Position numbers and translations under genes: made by a program. The notes beneath the pieces are model-generated. The model did no database searches. It had not been told where the DNA came from and saw nothing but the letters and a program-made list of their open reading frames with translations. This document shows positions 6,848 through 14,062 of a stretch of 22,484 nt of DNA, one piece after another. How positions within the stretch are numbered: the stretch's first letter is position 1; the number at the start of each line of letters is the position of its first letter. Source of the DNA: Alphaproteobacteria bacterium (GTDB taxonomy: Bacteria > Pseudomonadota > Alphaproteobacteria > JAJTHO01); the NCBI GenBank assembly GCA_021297975.1, contig JAJTHO010000059.1, positions 1 to 22,484 on the forward strand. Direction: 5' to 3'.

Positions 6848-7842
6848 TAGAGCGCGCGCGCAGTGCGCTACGTTTTGCGCCGCTTGCGCTGGTTGCGTTG
6901 CCACTGCTGCTCAACCGCACGGGGTTGGATTTAGCCAGTATCTGGCTGCTCTATGTTGGCCTGGCGCTGGGGATTAGCATTGTTATCCAGCGCACGGGTT
7001 TGCTCGATTTAGGCTATGCGGCGTATTACGCGATTGGCGCGTATTGTTATGCGCTCTTGGGCACGGTGTATGGCGTGTCGTTCTGGCTGTGCTTGCCGCT
7101 GGCGGCGCTGCTGGCGGCATTCGTTGCAGCGCTGGTGGGCACGCCATTGCTGCGTTTAAAGGGCGATTATTTCGCCATCGGCACGCTGGGCTTTGCGGAA
7201 ATTCTCAATATTTTTATTCGCAACGAGGATTGGCTTACCGGCGGCGCGAATGGCCTCAGTGATGTGCCGCGCCCCACGCTATTCGGGCTTGATTTTGCCC
7301 GCACGCCGGGTGAGGGGCTGCGTTCGTTTCATGAGGCTGCCAGGTTGGATTTTTCCGGCGAACAGCGGCTGATGTTTTATTATTTTATTATCCTGGGGAT
7401 TGTCGGGCTTTTGGTGTTACTGCATCGCCGTCTTGCGAAAAGCAACCTAGGGCGGGCTTTTGAGGCGGTGCGTGAGGATGAAATTGCCTGCCAGGCTTTG
7501 GGGCTAAACGTGGCGCGGTTAAAAATCGCCGCCTACAGCATGGCCGCGGCCATCGGCGGCATCATGGGCTGTTTTTTTGCCGCAAAGCAGGGTTTTGTCA
7601 GCCCCGAAAGCTTTGGCTTTATGGAATCTATCACGGTTCTGGCGATTGCGGTGCTTGGCGGCGGCAGGCCGCTGGGAATTATGCTGGCGGCGCTGGTGCT
7701 GGTGTTGATTCCTGAACTGGCGCGGGATTTACAAGATTACCGCATGGTGTTTTTTGGCGCGATACTGGTTGTGGTGATGCTGCTGCGTCCGCAAGGGCTG
7801 GGCGGGTTGCGCACACCCTCGGTTACGGCGAGGATGCCTTAA
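6844..7842 (+). CDS. livM: Branched-chain amino acid-type ABC transporter permease LivM
   Basis: The second permease of the importer, 332 residues, inner membrane. Family marks are the hydrophobic N-terminus, IQRTGLLDLGYAAYYAIGAYCYALLG near residues 49-74, LRLKGDYFAIGTLGFAEI near 104-121, and the cytoplasmic coupling loop with SNLGRAFEAVREDEIACQALGLNVARLKIAAYSMAA near 200-235. The C-terminal segment ends LLRPQGLGG. It starts at ATG 6844 overlapping the livH stop and is followed by livG two bases after its own stop. With livH it forms the transmembrane channel of the complex. No frameshift or missing region is seen. Confidence 0.94.
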   Translation: MIERARSALRFAPLALVALPLLLNRTGLDLASIWLLYVGLALGISIVIQRTGLLDLGYAAYYAIGAYCYALLGTVYGVSFWLCLPLAALLAAFVAALVGTPLLRLKGDYFAIGTLGFAEILNIFIRNEDWLTGGANGLSDVPRPTLFGLDFARTPGEGLRSFHEAARLDFSGEQRLMFYYFIILGIVGLLVLLHRRLAKSNLGRAFEAVREDEIACQALGLNVARLKIAAYSMAAAIGGIMGCFFAAKQGFVSPESFGFMESITVLAIAVLGGGRPLGIMLAALVLVLIPELARDLQDYRMVFFGAILVVVMLLRPQGLGGLRTPSVTARMP

Positions 7843-7844
7843 AC

Positions 7845-8597
7845 ATGCTGCGCGTTGAAAACATTAGTATGCGTTTTGGCGGCTTGCTGGCCGTTGATAA
7901 TGTGTCCTTAGAGGCGCAGACGGGGCAGATTACCGCGGTTATTGGCGGTAATGGCGCGGGAAAAACCACACTGTTTAATTGCATCACCGGCTTTTATCGG
8001 CCAACAACGGGCAATGTAATTTGTAATGGCTATACTTTAAGCGCACTCAGCCGCGCCGATATCGCCGGGCGCGCGCGGGTTGTGCGCACGTTTCAGAATA
8101 TTCGCTTGTTTGCACCATTAACTGCGCTTGAAAATGTTCTTCTTGCGGAGCAGCGGCGGCGGTTGGATTTTCTTGGAAATTTCTTGGGACTGCGCACGCG
8201 GGAGCACCTCGCCGCCGTGGAGCGCGCGCGCGGCTGGTTGCATTATTTTGGTTTATTGGATGTGGCTGATACCCCTGTTGCGGCGCTGTCGTATGGCCAG
8301 CAGCGCAAAGTGGAAATCGCCCGCGCTCTTGCGGCAGAGCCGATTTTTTTATGCCTGGATGAGCCAGCCGCCGGGCTTAACCCGTCGGAATCCCTGGAAT
8401 TAATGCATTTACTGGAGGGTATCACGCGGGAACACGGCGTATCCTTGCTACTGATTGAGCATGATATGAGTGTGGTGATGGGCATTTCCGATCGCATTAT
8501 CGTGCTTGAGTATGGCCGTAAACTTGCCGAAGGGACGCCCGCAGACATTCGCCAGAATCCCGATGTGATTCGCGCCTATTTAGGAGCGGACGATTAA
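7845..8597 (+). CDS. livG: Branched-chain amino acid-type ABC transporter ATPase LivG
   Basis: A cytosolic ATP-hydrolysing subunit of 250 residues. The Walker A is GGNGAGKTTLFN near 34-45; the ABC signature is the LivG-type LSYGQQRKVEIARAL near 147-161; Walker B is IFLCLDEPAAGLNP near 167-180; the H-loop is LLIEHDMSVVM near 202-212. The insert RTFQNIRLFAPLTALENVLLAEQ with a following variable helical stretch is typical of LivG as opposed to LivF. The C-terminus has VLEYGRKLAEGTPADIRQNPDVIRAYLG, the usual LivG tail. Its stop overlaps the livF start as TAATG. It pairs with LivF as the ATPase heterodimer under LivHM. Confidence 0.95.
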   Translation: MLRVENISMRFGGLLAVDNVSLEAQTGQITAVIGGNGAGKTTLFNCITGFYRPTTGNVICNGYTLSALSRADIAGRARVVRTFQNIRLFAPLTALENVLLAEQRRRLDFLGNFLGLRTREHLAAVERARGWLHYFGLLDVADTPVAALSYGQQRKVEIARALAAEPIFLCLDEPAAGLNPSESLELMHLLEGITREHGVSLLLIEHDMSVVMGISDRIIVLEYGRKLAEGTPADIRQNPDVIRAYLGADD

Positions 8598-9304
8598 TGC
8601 TTAAAATCGAAAACCTTCGCGCAGGCTATGGCCGCAACACTGTTTTAGAGGACATCAACCTGTCCGTTAACGAGGGCGAAATTGTCACGCTTATCGGCGC
8701 AAATGGCGCAGGGAAATCAACATTGCTGCTTACCATAAGCGGCGTTGTCAAAGCCCAACAAGGCCGGATTCTGCTGGATGATACGCCAATAACTGGCCTG
8801 AATCCGCCCACTATTGCCCGCCTGCGCCTTGCCCATGCGCCGGAGGGGCGGCGAATATTTGGCCGGCTGACCGTGCGTGAGAATTTACTGCTGGGCGCAA
8901 CGGTTACAAACGGCAAGACCACCAAGCAGGATATGGAATGGCTGCTGGGGCTGTTTCCACGCCTTGGTGAGCGGCTCGAACAACGGGGCGGCACACTCTC
9001 GGGCGGCGAACAGCAGATGCTGGCGATTGCGCGGGCGCTGATGAGCAAGCCGCGTCTTTTATTATTAGATGAGCCGTCGCTCGGCCTCGCGCCGCTTATC
9101 GCCAAACAGATTTTTGAGATTATCACAGCCGTGAGTTTGCACCAAAAGCTCGCGGTGCTGCTGGTTGAACAAAACGCATCAGCCGCGCTAAAAATCGCAC
9201 AGCGCGGTTATGTTTTGCAAAAAGGCCGCATTGTTTTATCCGGCGACAGCGCGGCGCTGCTGGTGAATCCTGAAATACGCAGCGCGTATTTAGGCGGTCA
9301 CTAA
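8597..9304 (+). CDS. livF: Branched-chain amino acid-type ABC transporter ATPase LivF
   Basis: The second ATPase subunit, 235 residues. Landmarks are Walker A GANGAGKSTLLL near 34-45, HAPEGRRIFGRLTVRENLLLGA near 78-99 (a LivF hallmark), the ABC signature LSGGEQQMLAIARAL near 134-148, Walker B LLLLDEPSLGLAPL near 153-166, and LLVEQNASAALKIAQRGYVLQ near 189-209. It starts at ATG 8597 coupled to livG. It is the last gene of the operon; a small hairpin follows its stop. No livK/livJ-type periplasmic binding protein is found before or after the operon, so the complex must borrow one encoded elsewhere. Confidence 0.95.
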   Translation: MLKIENLRAGYGRNTVLEDINLSVNEGEIVTLIGANGAGKSTLLLTISGVVKAQQGRILLDDTPITGLNPPTIARLRLAHAPEGRRIFGRLTVRENLLLGATVTNGKTTKQDMEWLLGLFPRLGERLEQRGGTLSGGEQQMLAIARALMSKPRLLLLDEPSLGLAPLIAKQIFEIITAVSLHQKLAVLLVEQNASAALKIAQRGYVLQKGRIVLSGDSAALLVNPEIRSAYLGGH

Positions 9305-9313
9305 ACCGATTAT

Positions 9314-9331
9314 TGTTGCATTTGCGCAACA
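9314..9331 (+). terminator. Weak hairpin after livF
   Basis: A perfect six-base stem, TGTTGC pairing with GCAACA, with a six-base loop, starts 10 bases after the livF stop. There is no T-run directly behind it, so it is not a textbook intrinsic terminator; it could be an mRNA 3'-end stabiliser or chance. Confidence 0.25.
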
Positions 9332-9391
9332 CAAAACTTATAACGCGATTTCTTCAATAGTCTTTTTACAAATTCCATATAAGTTTACCTC

Positions 9392-9405
9392 ATAGGAGCG
9401 CCTAT
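9392..9405 (+). promoter_or_regulatory. Short hairpin covering the ribosome-binding site of the outer-membrane protein gene
   Basis: ATAGG (9392-9396) pairs perfectly with CCTAT (9401-9405) around an AGCG loop. The stem contains the AGG of the Shine-Dalgarno (GGAG 9395-9398) and ends two bases before the ATG at 9407. Melting or protein binding could tune translation, as in some envelope-protein leaders. The stem is only five base pairs, so the effect may be small. Confidence 0.35.
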
Positions 9406-9406
9406 T

Positions 9407-10081
9407 ATGAAAATTTCTTATCTTAGCATAGCTATCGCACTTGCTGTTCTCTCAGCCAATAATACTGCTCTAGCCGGTGTTTATATGGATGGCGAAAATA
9501 TTTATAAAGGTCAGCGCGGCGATCCTGCGACTTACACTCAAGGCATTTACATCGACGTTGGAACCGGCGCCTCCTTCATCGAAGATGAATCAACCAGCAA
9601 CAGCAGTGGGAGAATCGCAACTTCTTCCGACGCGAAGATTTTAGGACGCGGTGAAATCGGGGGCTTTATAAGCGATTTCCGTGGTGGACTTGAATATACA
9701 TACCGCACCTATGATTTCGATTCTAAAGCCTTCAATGGCAGCGGAACACTGGTGAGTACATTGAACAGAACAGTGGATATTCACACCGGGATGCTGAACG
9801 GTTATTATGATATCCCAACAGGCACGCTGTTAAAGCCTTACCTAGGTGTTGGTGTTGGTGCGGCGTATATCTCTGGCACGACAAGTAACGATGAGACATT
9901 TTTTGCTGCCCAAGGTATTGCCGGCCTGGAACTCGTTCTTGACACATCCGTTAGCCTTTATGCAGATTATCGTTATACCTACATTGATGCTGAGTATCAG
10001 GTGACTGCGGGCGGAATAGGCTCCAACAATACCGAATTATCCAGCAGCAACGCAACAGCCGGTCTGCGCTTCCGCTTCTAA
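9407..10081 (+). CDS. Outer-membrane beta-barrel protein (opacity/OmpA-like barrel family)
   Basis: A protein of 224 residues with a Sec signal peptide (MKISYLSIAIALAVLS... cleavage likely after NTALA, about residue 23). The body has alternating hydrophobic strands: GIYIDVGTGASFIED, GEIGGFISDFRGGLEYTYRTYDF, VDIHTGMLNGYYDIP, LKPYLGVGVGAAYISG, AGLELVLDTSVSLYADYRYTY. It ends with the outer-membrane insertion signal TAGLRFRF, terminal Phe. This is the small eight-stranded barrel layout of opacity-type surface proteins; the exact role (adhesion, stability, porin) is not readable. The start has GGAG nine bases upstream. It is a single gene between livF and lipB, with its own leader of about 100 bases after livF. 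Confidence 0.85.
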   Translation: MKISYLSIAIALAVLSANNTALAGVYMDGENIYKGQRGDPATYTQGIYIDVGTGASFIEDESTSNSSGRIATSSDAKILGRGEIGGFISDFRGGLEYTYRTYDFDSKAFNGSGTLVSTLNRTVDIHTGMLNGYYDIPTGTLLKPYLGVGVGAAYISGTTSNDETFFAAQGIAGLELVLDTSVSLYADYRYTYIDAEYQVTAGGIGSNNTELSSSNATAGLRFRF

Positions 10082-10108
10082 GTTGACCATTTTATCAAGA
10101 GCCTGCTA

Positions 10109-10135
10109 AGGGGACAACGTACCATGTTGTCCCCT
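10109..10135 (+). promoter_or_regulatory. Perfect 10-bp hairpin enclosing the lipB start codon
   Basis: AGGGGACAAC (10109-10118) is perfectly complementary to GTTGTCCCCT (10126-10135), with a seven-base loop. The ribosome-binding site AAGGGG is in the 5' arm. The A and T of the start codon (10124-10125) are in the loop, and its G opens the 3' arm. The folded mRNA would hide the translation start. No T-run follows, so an intrinsic terminator for the upstream gene is less likely. Confidence 0.6.
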
Positions 10136-10789
10136 GATTGGCTTGTAAGCCCCCCTGAAATTTTAACGCCGTATCCCGAGGCGCTATCCTTTATGGAATC
10201 GCGGGTCGAGGCCATCAGCGGAGGAAAGGCCGCGCCGCTGGTTTGGTTGTTACAGCATCCGCCACTTTACACCGGCGGCACATCGGCGGATGCGGCGGAT
10301 GTATATAATCCTCAGCAATACCCCGTATATGCCGATACCGGACGCGGCGGGCAATACACCTATCATGGCCCCGGCCAGATTATCGGCTATGTGATGCTGG
10401 ATTTAAAAGCGTATCGGCCAGATGTGCGCTGGTATGTTGGCCGCTTAGAGGAATGGTTAATTCAAACACTTGCGGTGCTGGGGGTTACCGGAGAGCGGCG
10501 CGCCGGTCGAGTGGGCGTGTGGGTGGTTTGCCCGGATGGCGTTGAGCGAAAAATCGCCGCACTGGGCGTGCGCGTCAAGCGTTGGGTGACGTTGCACGGC
10601 GTATCGTTAAACGTCTCACCTGACTTGAACGCCTTTGACGGCATTGTGCCATGTGGGCTTAAAGATTACGGCGTAACGTCCCTGAACGCCTTGGGTATAA
10701 AAACAGACACAAAAGCCGTGATGCAAATTATGCAGCAGCAGTTTCCAGCAGTGTTTGCGGAAAAGACACTGTTGCCACCACTGGCTTAG
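10124..10789 (+). CDS. lipB: Lipoyl(octanoyl) transferase LipB
   Basis: Transfers octanoyl from acyl carrier protein to the lipoyl domains of pyruvate and 2-oxoglutarate dehydrogenases, the first step of lipoate synthesis; cytosolic. The protein has 221 residues, normal for the family. Signature blocks are VWLLQHPPLYTGGTSA (40-55), RGGQYTYHGPGQIIGYVMLDL (74-94), GERRAGRVGVWV (123-134), and KIAALGVRVKRWVTLHGVSLNV (143-164) with catalytic Lys 143. The catalytic Cys 177 is in IVPCGL. The N-terminus aligned by eye with the family (TPYPEALSFMESRV) supports ATG 10124 even though the start codon lies in a strong hairpin. Its 3' end overlaps the convergent chaperone gene by 62 bases. Confidence 0.95.
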   Translation: MLSPDWLVSPPEILTPYPEALSFMESRVEAISGGKAAPLVWLLQHPPLYTGGTSADAADVYNPQQYPVYADTGRGGQYTYHGPGQIIGYVMLDLKAYRPDVRWYVGRLEEWLIQTLAVLGVTGERRAGRVGVWVVCPDGVERKIAALGVRVKRWVTLHGVSLNVSPDLNAFDGIVPCGLKDYGVTSLNALGIKTDTKAVMQIMQQQFPAVFAEKTLLPPLA

Positions 10790-11249
10790 CCAACACCACC
10801 CGCCAGCGGTCTTCATAGCCGGCAATTGCCAACGCGATGTTTCGGGCTTTTTCATCGGATAATTCCGGCAACGCCCGTTGCAGCGCGGTGATAAACGAGG
10901 GCACATCCGTGCGCGCCGCATCGTATTGCAGCGCCCGGCCATAAAAAACTGCAACCATCGCCTTAACTTTTTTCCCCACGCTTAAATCCCCAACGCCCAA
11001 TTCCCGAGCGCTGGCGTCTAAATCGGCGCAAAAAATGTTAAACAGCGTTTGCCCGGTGTTCGAGCCTTGCCCCAAAACGCGCAGCACCACCCAAAGATGC
11101 AGGCAAAGCAGCTCAAACCGCCCCTCAACCGTATCAGGAACCCCGCCAGGCTGTTGATACAAAGCCGTTTGTCGGGATGCACTAAGTATTGCGCTATAAA
11201 GCTGCTGCGGCGTCTTGTCTTGGCGGAACAGCCTTGCTATGAAACTCAT
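10728..11249 (-). CDS. Ubiquinol-cytochrome c chaperone family protein (CBP3-like)
   Basis: A protein of 173 residues of the bacterial relatives of mitochondrial CBP3/UQCC1, thought to help cytochrome b/bc1 complex assembly at the inner membrane. Recognisable parts are the N-terminal MSFIARLFRQ, LYSAILSASRQTALYQQPGGVPDTVEGRFELLCLHLWVVLRVLG, a DLDASARELGVGDLSVGKKVKAM segment, and FYGRALQYDAA. I take ATG 11247-11249, with AGAGGA six bases upstream; an in-frame GTG at 11265-11267 is the alternative. The start codon overlaps the divergent bamE start region, and the 3' end overlaps lipB convergently. In many alphaproteobacteria this gene is followed by a DUF177/YceD gene; here that partner is absent. 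Confidence 0.87.
   Translation of the reverse strand: MSFIARLFRQDKTPQQLYSAILSASRQTALYQQPGGVPDTVEGRFELLCLHLWVVLRVLGQGSNTGQTLFNIFCADLDASARELGVGDLSVGKKVKAMVAVFYGRALQYDAARTDVPSFITALQRALPELSDEKARNIALAIAGYEDRWRVVLAKPVVATVSFPQTLLETAAA
11195..11200 (+). promoter_or_regulatory. Possible -10 element for bamE inside the chaperone gene
   Basis: TATAAA lies about 39 bases upstream of the bamE ATG, within the chaperone coding region on the opposite strand. No good -35 is found at 16-18 bases (TTGTCG sits at 20 bases). Because the two genes overlap head to head, the bamE promoter has to lie in this coding sequence, which is the main reason for suggesting it. Confidence 0.25.
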
Positions 11250-11736
11250 GATGTATTCCTCTATCACTCGTCATATAAGACACGCAGGCCTGTTGGCAAT
11301 CTTTCTGCTCTTGGGCTGCGCGGGAAAAATTGACCAGCGCGGCAACACGATTGAGGCCGAACAGGTGGCGAAGCTGCAACCGGGCGTTACGGGTAAAAGC
11401 GATGTGCTGGTTGCCTTCGGCAGCCCCACCTCCATCAGCACCTTTGATCCCAACGTCTGGTATTACATCAGCCAAAAAACCCAGCGCCGCGCTTTTTTTC
11501 GGCCAGAGGTTATTGATCAGTATGTGTTGGCACTCTCGTTTGATAAGACTGAGAAAATTGATGCGGTGTATGCCGAAGGCTTCGATCAATACCGCGCCAT
11601 TGAGCCTATCCAAAAAGCAACCCCCACATCGGGTAAGAAACTATCACTGCTTGAGCAATTAGTGGGAAATTTGGGGCGATTTAATAAGTCTGCGAATGAC
11701 GCAGGCGGCACTGTTGGACGGCAGTCCGACCGCTGA
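11239..11736 (+). CDS. bamE: Outer membrane protein assembly factor BamE (SmpA/OmlA)
   Basis: A lipoprotein of the BAM complex that folds beta-barrel proteins into the outer membrane. From ATG 11239 it has 165 residues, with a basic n-region, a hydrophobic stretch and lipobox FLLLGC with Cys 27. The SmpA/OmlA domain shows as QVAKLQPGVTGKSDVLVAFGSPTSISTFDPNVWYYISQKTQRRAFF, then VLALSFDKTEKIDAVYAEGF. The C-terminal tail (about 45 residues) is low-complexity. Starts at 11248 or 11251 are also possible; all keep the signal peptide, and none is later because the charged RHIRH must be included. An upstream TTG at 11215 is less likely. The 5' end overlaps the divergent chaperone start. Confidence 0.92.
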   Translation: MKLMMYSSITRHIRHAGLLAIFLLLGCAGKIDQRGNTIEAEQVAKLQPGVTGKSDVLVAFGSPTSISTFDPNVWYYISQKTQRRAFFRPEVIDQYVLALSFDKTEKIDAVYAEGFDQYRAIEPIQKATPTSGKKLSLLEQLVGNLGRFNKSANDAGGTVGRQSDR

Positions 11737-11789
11737 GCCTTATAGCAAAGGCGGCATCTTTTCAAAGAAACCACGCCCTTATATTTCAC

Positions 11790-11818
11790 TTGCGCCTTGA
11801 TCTAAAACCCCTTAAATA
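11790..11818 (+). promoter_or_regulatory. Putative sigma-70 promoter for rpmF-plsX-fabH
   Basis: TTGCGC (11790-11795), a 17-base spacer, and TAAATA (11813-11818) lie in the 108-base gap after bamE. Transcription would start near 11825, about 20 bases before the rpmF ATG. Spacing is ideal and the hexamers are moderate matches. Confidence 0.4.
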
Positions 11819-11844
11819 GCTGTTCTTTATCTGGATGAATTGTC

Positions 11845-12024
11845 ATGGCTGTACCTAAGCGTAAAACTTCCCCCTCCCGCAAAGGCATGCGCCGCGCCCA
11901 TGATGCGCTGAGTGCTGCCAACACTGCTGAGTGCCCAAACTGCGGCGAAATCAAGCGCCCGCACCACGTGTGCGGCTCGTGCGGTCATTATGATGGCCGC
12001 AACGTCCTTACCAAAGCCGCTTAA
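11845..12024 (+). CDS. rpmF: 50S ribosomal protein L32
   Basis: A protein of 59 residues, read directly from ATG 11845 to TAA 12022-12024. The N-terminus MAVPKRKTSPSRKGMRRAHD is the L32 signature. A four-Cys zinc ribbon follows (CPNCGEIKRPHHVCGSCG), so this is the zinc-binding C+ form. L32 is a component of the large ribosomal subunit. It heads the fatty-acid and phospholipid initiation genes plsX and fabH, a widespread arrangement. The plsX GTG follows eight bases after the stop, so the genes are cotranscribed. Confidence 0.97.
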   Translation: MAVPKRKTSPSRKGMRRAHDALSAANTAECPNCGEIKRPHHVCGSCGHYDGRNVLTKAA

Positions 12025-12032
12025 CCGGCTCT

Positions 12033-13073
12033 GTGACCAACACCTTTACGTTCGCTCTTGATGCCATGGGCGGCGATAGGGCGCCCGAATCCATACTTCG
12101 CGGTGCTAACATCGCGCGTGAGCGACACCCAAACCTGCGCTTTAAAGTATATGGCGACAGCGCTCGTCTGGAGCCGATTTTAAAAAAACTCCCCAAGTTG
12201 CGTGCGATTACGGATAACACCCACTGTGCACTCAGCATCCCCGATGATTTAAAAGCCGCACAGGCGCTGCGTCTCGGCGCGGATTCGTCCATGCGCCGCG
12301 CCATTGAGGCCGTTAAAAAGGGCGAGGCGCAGGCGATTATTTCAGCGGGCAATACCGGCGCGCTCATGGCACTATCGAAAATGCTGCTGGGTTCTGTGCC
12401 GGGGATTCATCGACCGGCGATAACGGCGTTTTTTCCCACAGAAAGCAACGAATGCGTGCTACTGGATTTGGGCGCAAATGTGGTGTGTTCAGCAGATAAT
12501 CTCGTGCAATTTGCGCTAATGGGGCATGTGTTTGGTGAGGCGGTTTTGGGCTGGAAACGGCCGCGTATTGCACTGCTCAATGTGGGTACAGAGCACCAGA
12601 AAGGCCGCGACGAAATCCGCGATGCCGCCGCGCGCCTGCAAGACAACTCGGCGCTGAATTATGTCGGCTTTATTGAAGCCAATCATATCCCGCAGGGGCG
12701 CGCCGATGTGGTTGTAACGGACGGCTTCAGCGGCAATATCGCCCTGAAAATGGCCGAAGGAACGGCCAGCCTCGTATCCGATTATTTCCGCCAGGCATTT
12801 CGCTATTCGTGGCTGGTGAAGATTGGCTATTTATTTATCCGCCCGGCTTTCAATAAGCTACGCGCCCGCTTAGACCCCAGGCGCTATAACGGCGCGGTGT
12901 TTTTGGGCTTAAAGCACATCTGTATCAAAAGCCACGGGCGCACTGATGCACTAGGCTTTGCCGCCGCGATTGATGTGGCGGTTGATATGCATCAGCAACA
13001 AACAATTGCGAAGCTATCCTCGCTGATTGAGGCGCAACAGCCAACGCAATCCATTGAGGCATCCGCCTTATGA
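12033..13073 (+). CDS. plsX: Phosphate acyltransferase PlsX
   Basis: Makes acyl-phosphate from acyl-ACP, the first step of the PlsX/PlsY route to lysophosphatidic acid; peripheral to the inner membrane. The protein has 346 residues. Family blocks are FALDAMGGDRAPESILRGA near 6-24, GADSSMRRAIEAVKKGEAQAIISAGNTGALMALSKMLLG near 81-119, LLDLGANVVCSADNLVQFA near 143-161, LLNVGTEHQKGRDEIRDAA near 180-198, and DVVVTDGFSGNIALKMAEG near 225-243. The start is GTG 12033 giving MTNTFTFALDAMGG; no strong ribosome-binding site is seen, so it may be coupled to rpmF. Its stop overlaps the fabH start (ATGATG). Confidence 0.96.
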   Translation: MTNTFTFALDAMGGDRAPESILRGANIARERHPNLRFKVYGDSARLEPILKKLPKLRAITDNTHCALSIPDDLKAAQALRLGADSSMRRAIEAVKKGEAQAIISAGNTGALMALSKMLLGSVPGIHRPAITAFFPTESNECVLLDLGANVVCSADNLVQFALMGHVFGEAVLGWKRPRIALLNVGTEHQKGRDEIRDAAARLQDNSALNYVGFIEANHIPQGRADVVVTDGFSGNIALKMAEGTASLVSDYFRQAFRYSWLVKIGYLFIRPAFNKLRARLDPRRYNGAVFLGLKHICIKSHGRTDALGFAAAIDVAVDMHQQQTIAKLSSLIEAQQPTQSIEASAL

Positions 13074-14023
13074 TGCGTGCTCAGCTCATTGGCGTGGGCG
13101 CGTATCTGCCGCCGCAGCGGGTGGATAATGCCATGTTAGCCGAACGGCTGGATACAAACGACGAGTGGATTCGCCAGCGCACCGGCATTGCCGCACGCCG
13201 CATTGCCGCGCCCGAACAGCTCACCTCAGACCTTGCAACAGAAGCCGCTCGTGCGGCGCTAAAAAATGCCGGAATAGACGCCGCCGCGCTGGATAGAATT
13301 ATTGTTGCCACAACAACGCCTGACCGAACCTTTCCGGCAACTGCCGCCCTGGTGCAGGCCAAGATTGGCGCAGCGAACGCCGCCGCCTTTGATATTCAGG
13401 CTGTGTGCAGCGGTTTTTTGTATGGCCTGTCACTGGTTGAAGCTTTGATTCAAAGCGGCCAGGCCAAAACAGTGCTGCTGATTGGCGCTGAAACCATGAC
13501 GCGCCTGTTGGATTGGACAGATCGCGGCACCGCTATTTTATTCGGCGACGGAGCAGGCGCGTTTGTGTTTAAGGCCGGGCAGGGGGACGCGGGCATTCTC
13601 GCAACCCGCATTCACAGCGATGGCCGCCATGCTGGCGAGCTTACCACCGACGGCGGCGCCTCCCAAGGTACTATTGGTACATTGCGGATGAACGGCAAGG
13701 AAGTGTTTCGCCATGCGGTACAAAATCTTAGTGATGTGGCAATGGAAACATGTGCTGCTGCTGGGTTGCCGCTCAACGCGGTTGACTGGCTCGTGCCGCA
13801 TCAGGCCAATGCTCGTATTATCGAACAGGTTGCCCAGCGCGTGGGTATTCCGGCGGAAAAAATCATCGTGACCGTCAGCGAACACGGCAATACCTCGGCG
13901 GCCTCCGTTCCCTTAGCGTTTGCTGAAGCCTGGTACGATGGGCGTATAAAACCGGGGCAGGTGGTGCTGTGTGAGGCGATGGGCGGCGGCTTTACCTGGG
14001 GCGGCTGCGTGTTGCGGATATGA
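13070..14023 (+). CDS. fabH: Beta-ketoacyl-ACP synthase III
   Basis: Starts fatty-acid synthesis by condensing acetyl-CoA with malonyl-ACP. The protein has 317 residues with the full Cys-His-Asn triad: C113 in AVCSGFLYGL, H244 in VPHQANARI, and N274 in EHGNTSAAS. Other marks are DEWIRQRTGIAARRIA near 31-46 and the C-terminal EAMGGGFTWGGCVLRI. Two tandem ATGs (13070 and 13073) can start it; the first overlaps the plsX stop as ATGA. A hairpin with a short T-tail follows, so the rpmF-plsX-fabH transcript may end before ihfA. Confidence 0.97.
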   Translation: MMRAQLIGVGAYLPPQRVDNAMLAERLDTNDEWIRQRTGIAARRIAAPEQLTSDLATEAARAALKNAGIDAAALDRIIVATTTPDRTFPATAALVQAKIGAANAAAFDIQAVCSGFLYGLSLVEALIQSGQAKTVLLIGAETMTRLLDWTDRGTAILFGDGAGAFVFKAGQGDAGILATRIHSDGRHAGELTTDGGASQGTIGTLRMNGKEVFRHAVQNLSDVAMETCAAAGLPLNAVDWLVPHQANARIIEQVAQRVGIPAEKIIVTVSEHGNTSAASVPLAFAEAWYDGRIKPGQVVLCEAMGGGFTWGGCVLRI

Positions 14024-14062
14024 CACAAAAATCGGTACATAAAAACAACAATTCAGCAAAAA

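Noticed and set aside
11215..11238. TTG start for bamE at 11215
   Set aside because: It places charged and polar residues before the signal peptide and lies deeper in the chaperone gene; ATG 11239 or later fits a lipoprotein signal better.
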